A DNA stretch of 64,000 nt from Pseudo-nitzschia pungens (Eukaryota; Bacillariophyta; Bacillariophyceae; Bacillariales; Bacillariaceae), in assembly GCA_037355855.1 (NCBI GenBank), contig CM074768.1:1550001-1614000 (forward strand). Direction: 5' to 3'. Below are positions 1 through 9,849 of this stretch, in pieces. Below the pieces are notes generated by a model. The model was not told where the DNA came from. It saw only the letters and a program-made list of their open reading frames with translations, and searched no databases. The translations under genes and the position numbers were made by a program. Position 1 is the stretch's first letter. Each line of letters begins with the position of its first letter.

Positions 1-65
1 TGTCGCCAAGCATGCCGCCGTCGCCTTTGCCCCAAACAGCGGCGCCCCTTCCGATCCCAACCGAG

Positions 66-174
66 GTTAGTCCTCCCTCCACTCTCCTCGTCCCGCCCTT
101 TGCCTTTCCATTAACCCGTAATCCCATATATTAACCCTTTACTACGCACACTCTCTCTCTACCTCTTGCCTTAG
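66..174 (+). other. candidate spliceosomal intron in the DIRS-like element
   Basis: A GTTAGT donor follows an open frame that runs from base 2, and a pyrimidine-rich tract ends in CTTAG at 174. Removing the 109 bases would join the short upstream frame in phase 1 to a long Pro/Ser/Thr-rich open frame that reaches a TGA at about 749. Low-complexity frames are often open by chance in C-rich DNA, so this is only a candidate. Confidence 0.25.
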
Positions 175-304
175 ACTACATCAGTTATCTCCCAATCTAC
201 ACTCCCTACACTCCCAGCCACCCCGTCCCCTCCTTTGTCCCCCTGTCTGCAACGCGCCCAACCACTCCTCCCTCTGCCCCCTCGGCCGACCCCCCCGAGC
301 CCCC

Positions 305-996
305 TTGCCTGTACCCCGGCATCCTCCCCGACCCTCCCACCGTCCCCGCCGGCAAGCGCAACACTCCCACGTCTCCCCCCTCCCAACGCGCGACCTCAGC
401 CCATCGGAACTCGCGTCGTGGGGGACCACTCTCCACCCCGCCGTCCACGGCGTCCTCCACAACACCCACGGTAAGCCCCACGCTAACATTTCGTTTCTCG
501 GCAAAATTCGCCTCTGCCACATCGTCCCTTTCCTCCATGATTCCCCCTTCCTCTCCCGCTCCGATTGCGTCGCCTGGGCCCGCGCCTACCCTCCTGCCCG
601 CCTCTACCGCACACTCCCCGACACCTACTTCCACCTCGACTCCTCTTCCATCCGCGGTTACCAGTCGTACACCAATTTCCGTTCCAAAACCACCCTCAAC
701 ACTGACCGGATCCGACGCTCCTCAGCCGCCCTTCTCCACTGCCAGATGAACGTCCCCCGTCTCGTCCGCTACCTCGCAGGCCCGCACCTCGCGGTCCATC
801 GAGATGTCCCCGCTATTATGCGCCGCCTTCGCCTGGGGGTGAGTGCCCCCATCCGCCGCGAGGTCTGCCGCATTTTCACTACGGGGGCCCCGCGCTTTTG
901 CCGTGGCCGGTCCACCGACAGCAATTTCTGGACCTACTACCACTACGGCAACCATGCCTCGGCCGCAGAAGACCCATCCGAACTTATGAAAGTCCT
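305..996 (+). pseudogene. DIRS-like RT polyprotein, N-terminal part, interrupted by gypsy A
   Basis: The plus frame stays open to the gypsy A insertion at 997. The first third is low-complexity Pro/Arg/Ser text. The useful part is the end (about 740-996), which encodes LVRYLAGPHLAVHRDV, a 'GAP' segment, an NFWTYYHYGNH segment and then LMKV at the breakpoint. I recognise this order from the region just before the RT core in diatom DIRS-like elements. The frame resumes directly after the right-hand GTCCT copy at 4117. An overlapping Pro-rich frame (about 175-749) could be the C-terminal end of an upstream Gag-like ORF. The start codon is not known because the element begins outside the window. 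Confidence 0.55.
992..996. repeat. target-site duplication of gypsy A, left copy (GTCCT)
   Basis: GTCCT directly precedes the TGTTACA terminus of the left LTR and is repeated at 4117-4121 directly after the right LTR. A 5-bp duplication is normal for DDE integrases of Ty3/gypsy elements. Confidence 0.95.
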
Positions 997-1315
997 TGTT
1001 ACACTCTAAGGTAGAAATACGCGATAGGAGTATTTTAAAGATGAATTGTTATAAAAATTGTGTTATGAAAGAGAATGGTTGAATACTTTACGAGATGGGA
1101 ATGATTTCTTGAGTATGGGATGAATGATCGGTGAGTCATGGGAATCTTTGTTTGAATTGTATGTGTATTCGTGTACGTTGAATATTCAGTATATGTACGT
1201 TGAATATTCAGTATATGTACCCGAATATTATATATATTCTTGTATATTGGAGCACATGCGGGATTCAATAATCATTTAGAGCCTCTCGTAGGGGTACCTA
1301 CGTCAGCATGTAACA
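997..1315 (-). repeat. gypsy A 3' LTR
   Basis: A 319-bp repeat, TGTTACACTCTAAGG...CATGTAACA, matching 3798-4116 throughout as far as I can read. It contains an internal direct repeat of GTACGTTGAATATTCAGTATAT (the unit occurs twice around 1173-1218). Confidence 0.93.
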
Positions 1316-1879
1316 TAGTTCCCCAATGATTAGGTGAAGTTTGCATGTGGTTCGATAGTATAGGTTCGGAGTTGAGTAGTATCGATGGAAAGAGATATGC
1401 TTGTTTGGAGAACCGGTTGAAGATGATATATGCCATTTGGAATATTTCGAAGATATATGGTAATGTAGATTGAAATGGGCTTGAAGAAGGTTCTTTGTAA
1501 TACTCAAAAAATCGAAGATTTGTTTCTTGTTCTTGAGAAGGGTCGGAAAGACATGGTAAAAATAGAAAAAGAGTCGAAGAAAATTCTTTTCCTCCCCCAA
1601 CTGTGATGTACCTCCCTGGGTAGTGGGGCTGATTTTGTAAATTAGGTTGATTTGAAATCGATTAATCGGTGTCGAAATCAGTTGCTCTTGGTAGGCATAA
1701 AAACACCTCCTGTTGTAATAGGAGTTTAAGGTAGGTGAAAAGCCGAGCTGCGTTGGATGTGTTGCTTGCCGTATCTGCGAGTGTATGTGTTCAAGCAGAG
1801 TGGGGACGCATTGTTAGTTGTTATTAGGTGAATTCTTGATATGTAAATTCAGGTGCGATTTGCCGGATACTTTGCCGGG

Positions 1880-2444
1880 CTTTCATTTTGGGTGTTATTT
1901 GCAGCAGTCTACTGGAGGTTCAAATTTTCGTAACTCCAGAGCACCTCTGTGGGTTTTGAATTTGGATTTTGTGGGACTGCTCTATTATTTTTTGGAGCTT
2001 TCTGTGGACTATTTGTTTGTCCAGAACAAGGTTGTTCTTGTTATTGCTGCTGTACCCTTTATTTTGTTTGCGTCTGTACCCTTATCGATATTGATCGTTT
2101 GATTCGTTTGGCATAAGCGTCTGTACCCGTGCAATCAGTTCGCGTCCGAACCTTTTGCTGTTATTTGTATTTGCCATTTTTGAATCTTTTATTTTGTTTA
2201 TTTGGTTGATTGTTGTTGCCGTCACGTTGGAGCGGACTGGAGCACTTTGGATTTTAGTTCGAACATTTTGTTTTGGTGCAACAGGGCTCATCTCTGTAGG
2301 TTCCTTCCCTTCTGTTCTTTGGGAGTTCTCCTCCATGCGTCTTCCCAGTCAGCAGGGCTGAGCTGGCATTCGGCTCCAGGGGAGTCGAAGGCACGGTGCT
2401 GGATACTGTGATCCGTTTGTTCATTGTTGCTTTTGTTCAAGTGG
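1880..2444 (-). pseudogene. gypsy A: remnant of the gag-pol linker upstream of protease
   Basis: Downstream of the gag stop, translation in broken frames gives the PPxPLEPNASSALLTG and THRGALELRKF segments, which match the stretch between gag and protease in gypsy C (PPAPQELDASTALLSG, KGGALEQNYLKLL). The homology stops near 1880, before any DSG protease motif. Stops are frequent. Part of this segment (about 1907-2060) also resembles the 5' UTR of both LINE copies. The DNA from 1316 to about 1880 matches nothing else in the window and holds no gene. Confidence 0.55.
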
Positions 2445-3539
2445 CTATGGTTGCCATTGGAGATTGCCGTCGGAGTGTCTTTCGACGCGTCCGCCATGTT
2501 GCATGCAATAGGATTCAATTGCTTGCTTAACGTGGGCCTGGAGTGATTCCGTTGAAGCAGTGCTTCCAGTTTCATTGCTAGGAGCCGTAGCAGTGCTGTT
2601 GTTGCTGCTATTGCTCTTAGTCTTTTTGGAATATCTATTCTTTGGACATTCGGACCAATCGTGATCATGTCCTGGGATCCTGCAGGGATTATTATATTTT
2701 CTTTTGCCACTGGATGGCTCTTGCTCTTGCTCTTCTTCAGATTCAGCGTCGCTGTCACTGTCGGAATTAGAACTGTTGGTGCTGTCGATGCTTCCAGCGT
2801 CCGAATCAGAGCTGTTGTTATTGCTTTCAGCGTCCGAATCAGCGTTGTCATTTTGATCGGACTCGGTTGATTTCTTTTTTGCTTGACGTTCTAAACAGCT
2901 CATATGATCCACGATAAACTGGATAGTGGTATCTTCTTGTATTCCTTGGTGGATTAGACCATAACTATTGATCCATTTGCTTGGGAAGCTGTGTAGTAGG
3001 ATGGTCGTTGTTTCTATTGATGACAAGTCGGCGCCGTGGCCTTGGAGTCTTTCAGTGTACTTGAAGAGGATTTGCATCCGGTCTGCGTGATCTTTACAAG
3101 AGACGTTGCTTGGTTTCTTCAGCGTTCGAAGGTATGTATGCATGATATCCTTGGCGTCTGTTGCATTGCAGAATTGCTTGATAAAGTCAATGATTGCTGC
3201 GTCATGTCCTTCGGCGCTTTCTTCATATTGGAATTGATCTGGATCCAGGGGATCCTGTAGCATTTCATGCCACTTGGATTGGGTGTCTGTATTTAGACAT
3301 CTGCTGAAGTGAGTGATGTAGTTGGTGGTTGGTAGTAGTCCTAGGAGCTTTGCGGCGTTCCTGAAGGCTTCTTCAACAAATAGGAATTCCTCGAGTCCTC
3401 CTTTGTTGGTGAATAGAGGGATCTTCATGCTGTCGGTGTTCCCATTGGCATGTGTAATGGAGAGCTTGGTGAGTTTTGGCTTGCTCCTCTTGAAGGAAGG
3501 AGTATAATTGATTGGAGGATCTCTGTAAAGTCCTGCCAT
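2445..3539 (-). CDS. gag: Gag protein of gypsy A
   Basis: A 364-residue Gag (capsid plus nucleocapsid), which would assemble the particle around the element RNA in the cytoplasm. I chose the ATG of MAGLYRDPPINY because the related genes in gypsies B and C start MAGIYRDPPIAY at the same point; the frame is open 22 residues further upstream. The N-terminal 230 residues are the capsid-like region, with the shared IMHTYLR and HSFPSxWIxSYGxIHxGIQ segments. Next comes a very acidic Ser/Asn/Asp-rich stretch (SDSDSDAES type), then a basic tract and the zinc-knuckle-like CRIPGHDHDWSEC. It is intact and ends with a TAG. It is the only complete coding sequence left in this element. Confidence 0.85.
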   Translation of the reverse strand: MAGLYRDPPINYTPSFKRSKPKLTKLSITHANGNTDSMKIPLFTNKGGLEEFLFVEEAFRNAAKLLGLLPTTNYITHFSRCLNTDTQSKWHEMLQDPLDPDQFQYEESAEGHDAAIIDFIKQFCNATDAKDIMHTYLRTLKKPSNVSCKDHADRMQILFKYTERLQGHGADLSSIETTTILLHSFPSKWINSYGLIHQGIQEDTTIQFIVDHMSCLERQAKKKSTESDQNDNADSDAESNNNSSDSDAGSIDSTNSSNSDSDSDAESEEEQEQEPSSGKRKYNNPCRIPGHDHDWSECPKNRYSKKTKSNSSNNSTATAPSNETGSTASTESLQAHVKQAIESYCMQHGGRVERHSDGNLQWQP

Positions 3540-3785
3540 GGTTGATTCGTATGGTTCGATCGATTCGGCGTTCGATCGATTCGTATCGGCGTTTCGTTCG
3601 ATCATTTCGTTCGATCGATTCTTATCGGTGTTTCGTAGTTCTTGTTTCGATCGCTTCGTAGATTTCGATCGGCGTTGTTTCTTTTTGCTTGTCAGGGTAT
3701 CGATGTATCCCTGTTGTTTAGGATAAAGGTTGTTTTGGATGATTCAGTACTGAGTTCCTGTCTGTCTTCTACTTTGAAAGATAAA

Positions 3786-3797
3786 CAGTAATTACTG
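3786..3797 (-). other. LTR-adjacent palindrome at the primer-binding-site position (CAGTAATTACTG), gypsy A
   Basis: The 12 bases directly inside the 5' LTR form a perfect palindrome, CAGTAATTACTG. The same 12 bases occupy this position in gypsy B (23330-23341) and gypsy C (38813-38824). A primer-binding site is expected here, but the sequence does not begin with the usual TGG complement of a tRNA CCA end. Confidence 0.6.
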
Positions 3798-4116
3798 TGT
3801 TACACTCTAAGGTAGAAATACGCGATAGGAGTATTTTAAAGATGAATTGTTATAAAAATTGTGTTATGAAAGAGAATGGTTGAATACTTTACGAGATGGG
3901 AATGATTTCTTGAGTATGGGATGAATGATCGGTGAGTCATGGGAATCTTTGTTTGAATTGTATGTGTATTCGTGTACGTTGAATATTCAGTATATGTACG
4001 TTGAATATTCAGTATATGTACCCGAATATTATATATATTCTTGTATATTGGAGCACATGCGGGATTCAATAATCATTTAGAGCCTCTCGTAGGGGTACCT
4101 ACGTCAGCATGTAACA
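3798..4116 (-). repeat. gypsy A 5' LTR
   Basis: The partner of 997-1315, with the same length and no difference noticed. The small open frames inside it are conserved only because the LTR itself is. Confidence 0.93.
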
Positions 4117-4121
4117 GTCCT
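4117..4121. repeat. target-site duplication of gypsy A, right copy (GTCCT)
   Basis: Repeats 992-996. Reading of the DIRS-like RT resumes here. Confidence 0.95.
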
Positions 4122-5898
4122 CTGCAAGGACTACCGCCGCGGCAACACCATCGTTGTTGACCCCCGGTTCTACCTTTTCATCCCCAACCTCCACTTCACT
4201 CCACTCGGCATCGCTGACCGCAACAACCCCTGGAAGAAGTCCCGCCAAATCTTCGACGCTTCTTTTCGCCCTGCCGTTGACTCCATGTGTATCAACAAGT
4301 GGACGAACAAGACCAATGAGCCCGATGTCACGTTCCCGGTTCTTTCCAGCGGTTCCTCGTCCATGTATGGAACATGGGCATCTCTTTCCCACGCTCCGCA
4401 ATCCTCATCATTGACAATGACGTCTGCAACGCCTTCCGCCTCTGCAAACTCAACCCTGAGGTCGTCCCTATGCACGCCTACCAAGCGTGCGGTTACCTCA
4501 GTTTCGCCACAGGGCAGTCCTTTGGCAGTTGCTTCTGTCCGTCCAACTGGGACCCCCTTTCCCAGGCCCGGATCCAGCAGGCCCAGTATTTGTGGCGCCA
4601 CGAGCCCGACAACACCCTCCGACGTGCGTCCCGTTACGTCGCCAGCATGCGCCTCAGCCCGGAGATCCCCCCCTCGGAGCATCACACGATCGCCCAGGCC
4701 AACCTCGACACCCTCAACCACGGCGTCTTTGAGGACCGCGAGTGCCCGATACCGGGCCGCCCGCAGGTCCGCCTGGCCCCTGCTATGCCTATGCAGGTTG
4801 ACGACCTCTTCACGGCGGACGTCAGCGCCACCATCCGACTGACTTCCGCCGCTAGCATTGTCGCCCTCAAAGACGTCTTCGGCCCGGACCACCCTTGCCA
4901 AGAGCAGATCCTCTCCCAGGATAAACTCGACCTGGCATACACCGAGGAACGCCTCCTCGTCGGTTTCCTCGTCAATACTGCGCACCATGACTCTACGCCT
5001 GTCCCCCTGCCGCCGTGACAAGATAGTTTCCTACATCGAACAGGAACATTGGCTCACCCCCGGTAAACAAGCGACTATCCGCAACTTGGCCACTCTCCTG
5101 GGTCTCCTCGGGGACGGCTTCCAGCACTACCCCTGGGGCCTCGCCCACCTCTTGGTCTTCCGGGACATCCTCCTGCTCCTGCATCGCCCAGGGATATCAT
5201 AGAGCCAAACTGTCTCATCAAGCGCCGCCCACTTCCCCCCCACTACAGTTCGATGCCATCTGACCTCCAGAGCCGCTTCACAGTGGCTTCACCAGACCAA
5301 GCAGGCGGCTTTCATTTGGCGCAACCGCGCCACGGTCCCGATCCCTGCAACTACCATCCCGACCCTCTGCGCTCTCTACAAGTATCTGAAAGGCCCCGGC
5401 TTGTGTTCCACCCCAATCGGGCACCTCGTCCCTCGGTGTTTTGCGCTCGACTACAACACCACCTGATGCTTCCCATACCTGGCATCGGCACCGTCCTTCC
5501 CACCCCCCGGGTCTTCTGCTTCCTCCCATACTCCGCCGCTCTCCACGCGAGGACCCAACTCGATAACAAGCATCCGGACTACGTCCACATCAACACTCTC
5601 GAGTTCCTAGGGGTCTTCCTGTGTTTCCTCATCGGTCAACTCTTGACCTCTGACCGGCCTCACGCATTTCCCCTGGCCCCGGTTCTCTGTTCGTCCTGCG
5701 ACAACACGGCTGCCATCGCTTGGTGGATGAAATCTTCCACCAAGTCCGCCCTCGGCCGGAGCGCCATCCTCCTCGCCGCGGCCTACCGCAAGGACTCCCC
5801 CCCCGGCAGCGTCGTGGATTTCATCCCCGGGTCGGACAACACACTCGCTGATGCTGTCTCTCGTCCCCACGAACTTTTCACTCCCCACAATTACTCTG
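4122..5898 (+). pseudogene. DIRS-like reverse transcriptase core and RNase H, frameshifted
   Basis: This continues the protein broken at 996. A YRRGNTIVVDPRFY segment is followed by the fingers region (IFDASFRP, WTNKTNEPD). A frameshift falls near 4335. RT motif A then reads IIDNDVCNAFR, and motif C reads MQVDDLF at about 4795-4815, with the VDD pair in place of YxDD. A second frameshift near 4990 leads into the connection region (SYIEQEHWLTPGKQATIRNLA). A third frame (5253-5897) encodes RNase H with an SSCDNTAAIAWW aspartate motif and a terminal NTLADAVSRPHE box, as in DIRS elements. Three frame changes mean it cannot be translated as one protein. The piece ends at the gypsy B LTR. Confidence 0.7.
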
Positions 5899-6220
5899 TG
5901 TAACACTCTAAGGTAGAAAATTGGAGTAGTGTTGAATAATTGTGTGTTATTTCACTTTACGAGATGGGATTAAAATTAAAGAGAGAAAATAATGAGCGAT
6001 GAGGTCATCGCGACCTCTTCATATAATCTACATCCCTGTATATAACATATATTCTGTATGTAACCTTAATCGCACGATCGCTCTCTTTTGCATGCCTGTT
6101 CATACATACCGAATATCCATACATGGATATCTTGTATATATACATATACCGATTGAGTCCCATGTGGGATTCGGTTAATTATTAATTCGTAACACTACTA
6201 GCCTACGCTAGCATGTTACA
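5899..6220 (-). repeat. gypsy B 3' LTR
   Basis: A 322-bp LTR, TGTAACACTCTAAGG...GCATGTTACA. It differs from its partner at 23342 by only a few substitutions, for example TCTGTATG versus TCAGTATG and CGCACGATCG versus CGTACGATCG. Confidence 0.92.
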
Positions 6221-6250
6221 TAGTGCCTCATGATTGGACGAATCCCACAA

Positions 6251-7668
6251 CTAAGCCGACCAGTGACTCATGGAACAATCTGAGTCATTTGATTGGCTCA
6301 ATTCGATAGTCGGGGATTCATTCGGCGTCGACTGATTCGCTTGACTTACTGTAGATTCGTTCGATGGTTCCCGATACGGCGTAAGCTTTCGAACATTTAC
6401 TGTTTCTATCACTGAAGGAGTTCTTTGCAACTTTACAGTCCCATTCGGATTGACTTGTGTGATTGGAAAGGGGCCTGTCTTTCTGGGTTGGAGCTTGTCT
6501 GGGTCCGGTTCCTGTATCCATACCTTATCATTCACTTGGAAGGTGTGATTGATTCTTTTGGCATTATCTCTGAGTAGATTCTTGTTAATCCCTTGTTGTC
6601 GGAGCTGCTGAAGAGCCAACAGATTGGAGGTTAGTGGCAGATCAATCAGCATGTCCCGATTAAATACCAAAGAACCTGGAGATGCTTGTAAGGCAGCGTT
6701 GACAGCACACCGGGAGGCATGCATGCATGTTGCCAAGGCATGCATCTGATAGGTCTTGGGTATCTTGAGAGCCAACAGTTCTTGAATTGGTCTGATACAT
6801 GCTGGGAGGACTTGTCTCTAATTCTGATAATCTCCAAGAGGTTAGTCACCGGATCAATGCAGGTTAGGGCTTTGAAGTTGTAGTTCTTGCCCTGAGCTGT
6901 GATCTTCCATGGGCCTATAAGATCCACATGTATCTCGTTGAATGGTGCTAGTGGCGCTTCTTTTGGTGGTAGTTTGCCATATTTGGAGTGCTGGTTCTTG
7001 TATTTAATGCAGCTGTCGGGGCAGATGTAAGTCTTGCAAAGATTGGATAGGTTGTCGATGTAGAATCTTGAGGAGATAGTTTGATATAGCCTGGTGGATC
7101 CACAATGACCCAACAGTAGATGGTACCATTTGATGGTATCATTAGAAAGGGAGCTTGGTATGTATAAGCGCCAGTTGTCTGGGTTGGATTGATTGGCATA
7201 GCAGAGGATGTTATTGCCTTCTAATTCTTGGTAGAAGAAGGCTTTGGATTGAATCTTGAACTTGATCGTAGGATCCTTCTGTTGATGAAGATAAATATTG
7301 GAATAGTTCACCGGGCATTCTAGGTCTTGGTTGTTTGGTAGGTTGACTAGGCACTCATTGTTCAGCAAGCAGGATTGTAATTCCTGGTCTGCGTCATTGC
7401 ATAAGTGCCGGAAGAGGTTGGGGAACTCTGTCAGAAACAGTTCTTCATCTTGTTTAGGGACTTCAAGCTTCAAGAAATCGATTAAGGTGCCCTTTGAAAG
7501 GGCTTTCTTCCCTTCAGTAGGTGGATCCATCTGGGGGAGTCTGGAGAAGGCATCTGCAAGGACATTCTTCTTGCCTTCAACATAGGTGAGGTTTACACCG
7601 AATTCTTCAAGGAATAATCTCCACCGGAGGACTCGTTGGACTGATAAGGTTCTGAAGGTAAGGTTCTT
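6251..7668 (-). pseudogene. pol: gypsy B pol, 3' part (end of RNase H to integrase C-terminus), left of the LINE
   Basis: On the minus strand from 7668 this encodes the end of RNase H (NVLADAFSRLP), the integrase HHCC finger (YHLLLGH ... CKTYICPDSC), the first catalytic Asp (HVDLIGPW) and the C-terminal domain ending SDCSMSHWSA. Between about 6742 and 6746 roughly 212 bp are missing compared with gypsy C (34173-34386). The missing stretch holds the HDNGGE aspartate and the CERVHH glutamate, so the integrase could not be active even before the LINE arrived. Bases 6781-7668 are duplicated at 18939-19826. Confidence 0.85.
6781..7668. repeat. 888-bp direct duplication flanking LINE copy 1, left copy
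   Basis: Matches 18939-19826 with no length difference: every landmark checked is offset by exactly 12158. I saw only two mismatches, both near 7645-7655. The left copy ends, and the right copy begins, exactly at the LINE termini, as expected of a target-site duplication. LINE duplications are normally under 20 bp. Confidence 0.9.
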
Positions 7669-9849
7669 GCGACGCGCAATTTTGTCCGACGTTCCGATGT
7701 TCCAGTACTTAAAACACGTAGATTTCTACACAACTTTCCCCTTTGATATCTCACTCACTTCTAAAGCTCCTACAACAAAACCAAGCACTACACCTATTCA
7801 CAGAGACCTCCCCTATCTGATTCTGCTGTTTGTTTGGCTGCTCCTTGCTTCCTTTGGTTGCTTTGGTTCCTTGTTTCCTGTCGGTCGATCGATTCGGCAG
7901 CAACACAAGCAAACAAGGACACATAATTTTCTACAGCAATTGCAGTACCAATTTTACAGCAGCTCTGCTTCAGTTCCGCTTTGTCTCCGAGCTCGGTTTG
8001 GTTTTTTTTGATCTGTTTTCAAGCCATCTTTTTATTTAACGCTATACAGTCTTCCAAGCCCCTTAAGTGATACCCACTTAACGTTCTACATTCTTCAAGG
8101 TCGAACCTACTTAACGTTCTACATTCTTCAAGATTGAACACATATACACCCCCCTTCTCGAAGGTTCCTACTTGCTGATCCCTAAGTCTTTACAAGTACT
8201 ATCAAGCTCGCACGAGCATATCACCTTCCAGTTCCCCCTTTATTTTCAAGCCAATTGCCCACCACTCCTTAAGTGTTTATCACTTAAGAGTACCCCTGTT
8301 TCCTAGCCAAGCCCCCTAGTCCCTAAGTGTTTTCGCTTAAGGCTTCCCCTACTACACCTGTTTTCAAGCCAAGACCAACCGATCCCTAAGTACCTCCTAC
8401 TTATTGCACTCTTGTTTCCAAGACTACCGCTACTACAGCCCCTTGTTTTCAAGCCTACAATTTCCCTGGTCCCTAAGTGTTCGCGAGTTCCCTGATCCCT
8501 AAGTGTTTTCGCTATTAAGCAACCCCAACTTGAACTTCAAGTTCGACACTGTTTTCAAGACACAAGCCTCTCTCTGGTCCCTAGGTGTTTCTACTAAAGC
8601 CCCTGTTTTCAAGCAAGCAGCTTCCCTGGTCACTAAGTGTCTCGCTCAAGGTCCCTGTTTTCAAGCCAATTGCCCCTGGATACTGTTTCCATTTCCCCCC
8701 TTCTACGTAAATTCTACAGGGCCAAAAGTGGTACTTCTATTCCATTTGCCCGCAACTCTGGACAGAACTACCAGAATTTTCCCTGTAGAATTCTACAGCA
8801 GCTCTGTTCCGTGATATCCCCCTAACGTTCTACGTTCTTCAAGGTTAAGTCTTTTCAAGTTGAAGTTGTCGAACACATACAATACTACAGTTTCCCTGGT
8901 CCCTGTTCCAAGCAGCTTCCCTGGTCCCTAAGTGTCTCGCTCAAGGTATTTGTTTTCAGGCCAATTGCCCCCGGATACTGTTTCCACTGCTTCCCTGGTC
9001 CCTAAGTGCCTCGCTCAAGGTCCCTGTTTTCAAGCCAATTGCCCCTGGATACTGTTTCCACTTAAAAGTACTTGCGAGTTTGAACTTCAAGTTCCCTCTT
9101 GAGCCTTTTAAGTGTGCCCTGCCATTGATCTCTCCCGGTCCCTAAGTGTTCCTACTAAAGCCCCTGTTTTCAACGTACAAGCTTCCCAGGTGGGCTGCTG
9201 TATTTCAATTCAAATCGTTAACGATTCGAATTTGCAAGCCTAAAAGCCTACACGATTTGCAGTAGTTGCAAAATTGTTCAAATTTGCACAATTTTCAAGC
9301 TACGCTACGAGTACAGTACGAGTACAAGCCTAGAGTCCAAGCCTACACGCCTACACGATCTGCAGAGTTCTTCCGCGCAGAGTTTTTGCGCTCCAAGTGT
9401 GAGACAAATTTTGCTCGTTTTTTAGCAACAATTTCGAGTAGTCTACAGGAGTTTCTAAATTTTGTAACTCCAGAGCACCTCTGTGGGTTTCGAACGTGCC
9501 TTTTCTGGTAGTGCTCCAGTTCTTTTTGGATCCCCTGGAGTTTTTTCCTGTCCAGAACAACGTTGGACCTGTTGTTGCTGCTGTACCCTGGTTCAAACCC
9601 AGCGTACAACCCCAAGCTATCAAACCCAGCGTACAACCCCAAGCTATCCATCCCGCAGTCAGGCTCCCAGCAGTCAGGCTCTCAGCAATCAGCCCACCAG
9701 CAGTCAGCCCACCAGCAGTCAGCTCACCAGCAGTTGCACATCCCAGAGCAGTGTAGAATACACCCATCTGTATATATCCATACAGGTTAACACTGACAGC
9801 CTACCAGCGCCCGAGCCAACACGCCTATTCAGACGATCCTAGCCTCACC
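7669..9849 (+). promoter_or_regulatory. LINE copy 1 5' UTR with promoter-like repeats
   Basis: No credible gene. From about 8040 to 9200 it is built from diverged repeats of a GGTCCCTAAGTGT core and a CAAGCCAATTGCCCC core; the clearest tandem pair is a 74-bp unit at about 8914-8987 and 8988-9062. Around 9240-9365 a GCCTACACGATTTGCAG motif recurs. About 9433-9600 resembles gypsy A 1907-2060. About 9595-9735 holds extra short tandem repeats (a 28-bp unit twice, then a 15-bp CAGCAGTCAGCCCAC unit) that copy 2 lacks. A LINE must carry its promoter inside its 5' end, so these repeats may be regulatory; that is inference. Confidence 0.65.

Larger units (their letters stand above)
997..4116 (-). mobile_element. 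gypsy element A: LTR retrotransposon with gag but no pol
   Basis: Two 319-bp LTRs that look identical, with TGTTACA...TGTAACA ends, bracket 2.48 kb of internal DNA. It is inserted into the DIRS-like RT with a GTCCT duplication at 992-996 and 4117-4121. On the minus strand the order is 5' LTR, the palindrome CAGTAATTACTG, leader, gag (3539-2445), a short remnant of the gag-pol/protease linker and about 560 bp of unrelated AT-rich DNA before the 3' LTR. Protease, RT, RNase H and integrase are absent, so it is nonautonomous. The identical LTRs point to recent insertion, presumably with enzymes from a related element. Confidence 0.9.

Noticed and set aside
1035..1268. A 77-codon open frame present twice (also at 3836-4069)
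   Set aside because: It lies within the gypsy A LTRs, so the duplication is that of the LTR. The AT-rich translation shows no protein-like features.
4170..5021. A 283-codon minus-strand open frame
   Set aside because: Antisense shadow of the DIRS-like RT in C-rich DNA; the plus-strand frames carry the RT motifs.
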